Source: DATDOY01 sp035293045 | GTDB lineage: Bacteria > Actinomycetota > Acidimicrobiia > IMCC26256 > JACPCJ01 | Direction of reading: 5' to 3' | DNA length: 7,046 nucleotides | Assembly (NCBI GenBank): GCA_035293045.1 | Contig: DATDOY010000084.1 | Span: 1 to 7,046 of the forward strand | Shown: piece after piece, positions 6,369 to 7,046 of the stretch | Layout: every line of letters starts with the position of its first letter | How positions within the stretch are numbered: the first letter of the stretch is position 1 | Made by a program: the position numbers and the translations under genes | Notes under the pieces: generated by a model | Told to the model about the DNA's origin: nothing | Seen by the model: the letters and a program-made list of their open reading frames with translations, nothing else | Databases searched by the model: none

Positions 6369-7046
6369 ACCGCCACCTCCAAGTCCCAGGCCGCCCGCCA
6401 CTTGCGCTGTCTCCCGGTGGCGCCGACCGCGGCGACGGCGGCGGCGATCCCAAAGGCCACGAAGCCGACGCCGAAGGTGCCGGTGGCTTGCACGAGCGAA
6501 CCCATCCCGAACGGGAGGAGGAACCCGCCCACGCCGCCGGCCGCACCGACGAGTCCGGTCATGGCGCCCATGCGAGAGGGGAAACGCTGGGGAACGAGTT
6601 GGAAGACGGCGCCGTTGCCCACTCCGAGGGCACCGAGGGTCAAGAACAGCAAGGCGACGCTCACGCCGAGCGGCGGAAGAAAGGCGAGGAGCACGCCGAG
6701 GGTGGCCACCGCGCCGAGGACGAAGGTGAGGACGGTCGTGCCACCAAAACGGTCGGCCAGGGCGCCTCCCACCGGGCGCAAGAACGACCCCGCCGCCGCA
6801 CAGAGCGCGGCGTAGGAAGCCGCCGAGACCTTGGCGAGGCCGAAGCGATCGACGAAGAAGATGGGCAGGTACCCCGAGAGCCCTACGAACCCTCCGAAGG
6901 TGACGAGGTAGAAGGCGCACAGCCAGCGTGCGTCGGGCTCGGGAAGCAGCGACGCGATGCTCGACTGTGGGGCGGCGGGGCGCGGTGGCTCCTTGGCCAG
7001 GACGGCGAAGACGATCCACGCCGCGGTGACCGGGAGCAGGGCCAGG
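6365..7046 (-). CDS. narK: NarK-family nitrate/nitrite transporter (MFS), C-terminal half
   Basis: An integral membrane major facilitator that moves nitrate inward and/or exchanges nitrite. The window holds the last 226 residues of a family usually about 400-460 long; the reading frame is open to the window edge, so the start lies outside. Residues are numbered from the first complete codon. Two nitrate-porter signatures are clear. The first is a Gly-rich helix reading FYLVTFGGFVGLSGYLPIFF at about 45-64. The second is GVGNGAVFQLVP at about 141-152 followed by GAMTGLVGAAGGVGGF at 160-175. An MFS motif-A-like loop, RPVGGALADRFGG, lies at 90-102. About six to seven hydrophobic helices are present. 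The stop TGA (6367-6365) overlaps the GTG start of nirB. Direction (uptake or exchange) and which anion is preferred cannot be read from sequence. The name nasA is also used for such transporters. Family assignment is firm. Confidence 0.95.
   Translation of the reverse strand, partial: LALLPVTAAWIVFAVLAKEPPRPAAPQSSIASLLPEPDARWLCAFYLVTFGGFVGLSGYLPIFFVDRFGLAKVSAASYAALCAAAGSFLRPVGGALADRFGGTTVLTFVLGAVATLGVLLAFLPPLGVSVALLFLTLGALGVGNGAVFQLVPQRFPSRMGAMTGLVGAAGGVGGFLLPFGMGSLVQATGTFGVGFVAFGIAAAVAAVGATGRQRKWRAAWDLEVAV
6374..6380 (-). promoter_or_regulatory. Ribosome binding site of nirB
   Basis: Read on the minus strand this is GGAGGTG, inside the end of the transporter gene. GGAGG ends 7 bases before the GTG at 6368. 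It supports that GTG as the start even though the protein then begins with a Pro-rich tail. Confidence 0.8.

Noticed and set aside
5457..6815. A 452-codon open frame on the plus strand spanning the transporter-nirB junction
   Set aside because: Antisense to two well-recognised genes and without domain-like sequence; its end breaks into simple Pro/Arg/Ala-rich sequence.
6369..7019. In-frame N-terminal extension of NirB far into the transporter region
   Set aside because: That part of the frame is an Arg-rich shadow of the transporter, whose own frame carries nitrate-porter signatures. NirB homology begins only after the GTG at 6368.

Overview
The window is one densely packed stretch of a nitrate assimilation operon, with every gene on the minus strand and reading right to left. 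I see five genes: the C-terminal half of a NarK-type nitrate/nitrite transporter, nirB and nirD for the two subunits of cytoplasmic NAD(P)H-dependent nitrite reductase, a fused DmsB-DmsC-like iron-sulfur/membrane anchor protein, and the first 626 codons of a NarB/NasA-type molybdopterin nitrate reductase that runs off the left edge. There is no non-coding stretch of any size. No RNA gene, mobile element, CRISPR array, promoter or terminator is visible.

Layout, in order of transcription: transporter 7046-6365 (5' end outside the window), nirB 6368-3783, nirD 3786-3451, dmsBC-like fusion 3454-1877, nitrate reductase 1880-1 (3' end outside the window). Each of the four junctions is a 4-bp overlap in which the start codon shares bases with the upstream TGA stop (GTGA, GTGA, CTGA, GTGA). 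This indicates one transcript and translational coupling. Three of the four internal starts have a strong GGAGG ribosome binding site 6-10 bases upstream; nirD has none.

How the genes work together: the transporter imports nitrate (or exchanges it for nitrite), the molybdoenzyme reduces nitrate to nitrite, and NirBD reduces nitrite to ammonium with NAD(P)H. The unusual part is the likely electron supply to nitrate reductase. Instead of a flavoprotein or ferredoxin partner, the operon carries a protein with four predicted [4Fe-4S] clusters joined to an eight-helix quinol-oxidase-type anchor. The nitrate reductase has no Tat signal, and the anchor's charged loops place its iron-sulfur module in the cytoplasm. 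I infer a membrane-tethered, quinol-fed nitrate reductase facing the cytoplasm.

Organism: very high GC, G/C-rich third codon positions, GTG and probably CTG starts, and extreme gene packing suggest a high-GC bacterium, most likely Actinomycetota. The sequence alone does not settle the lineage.
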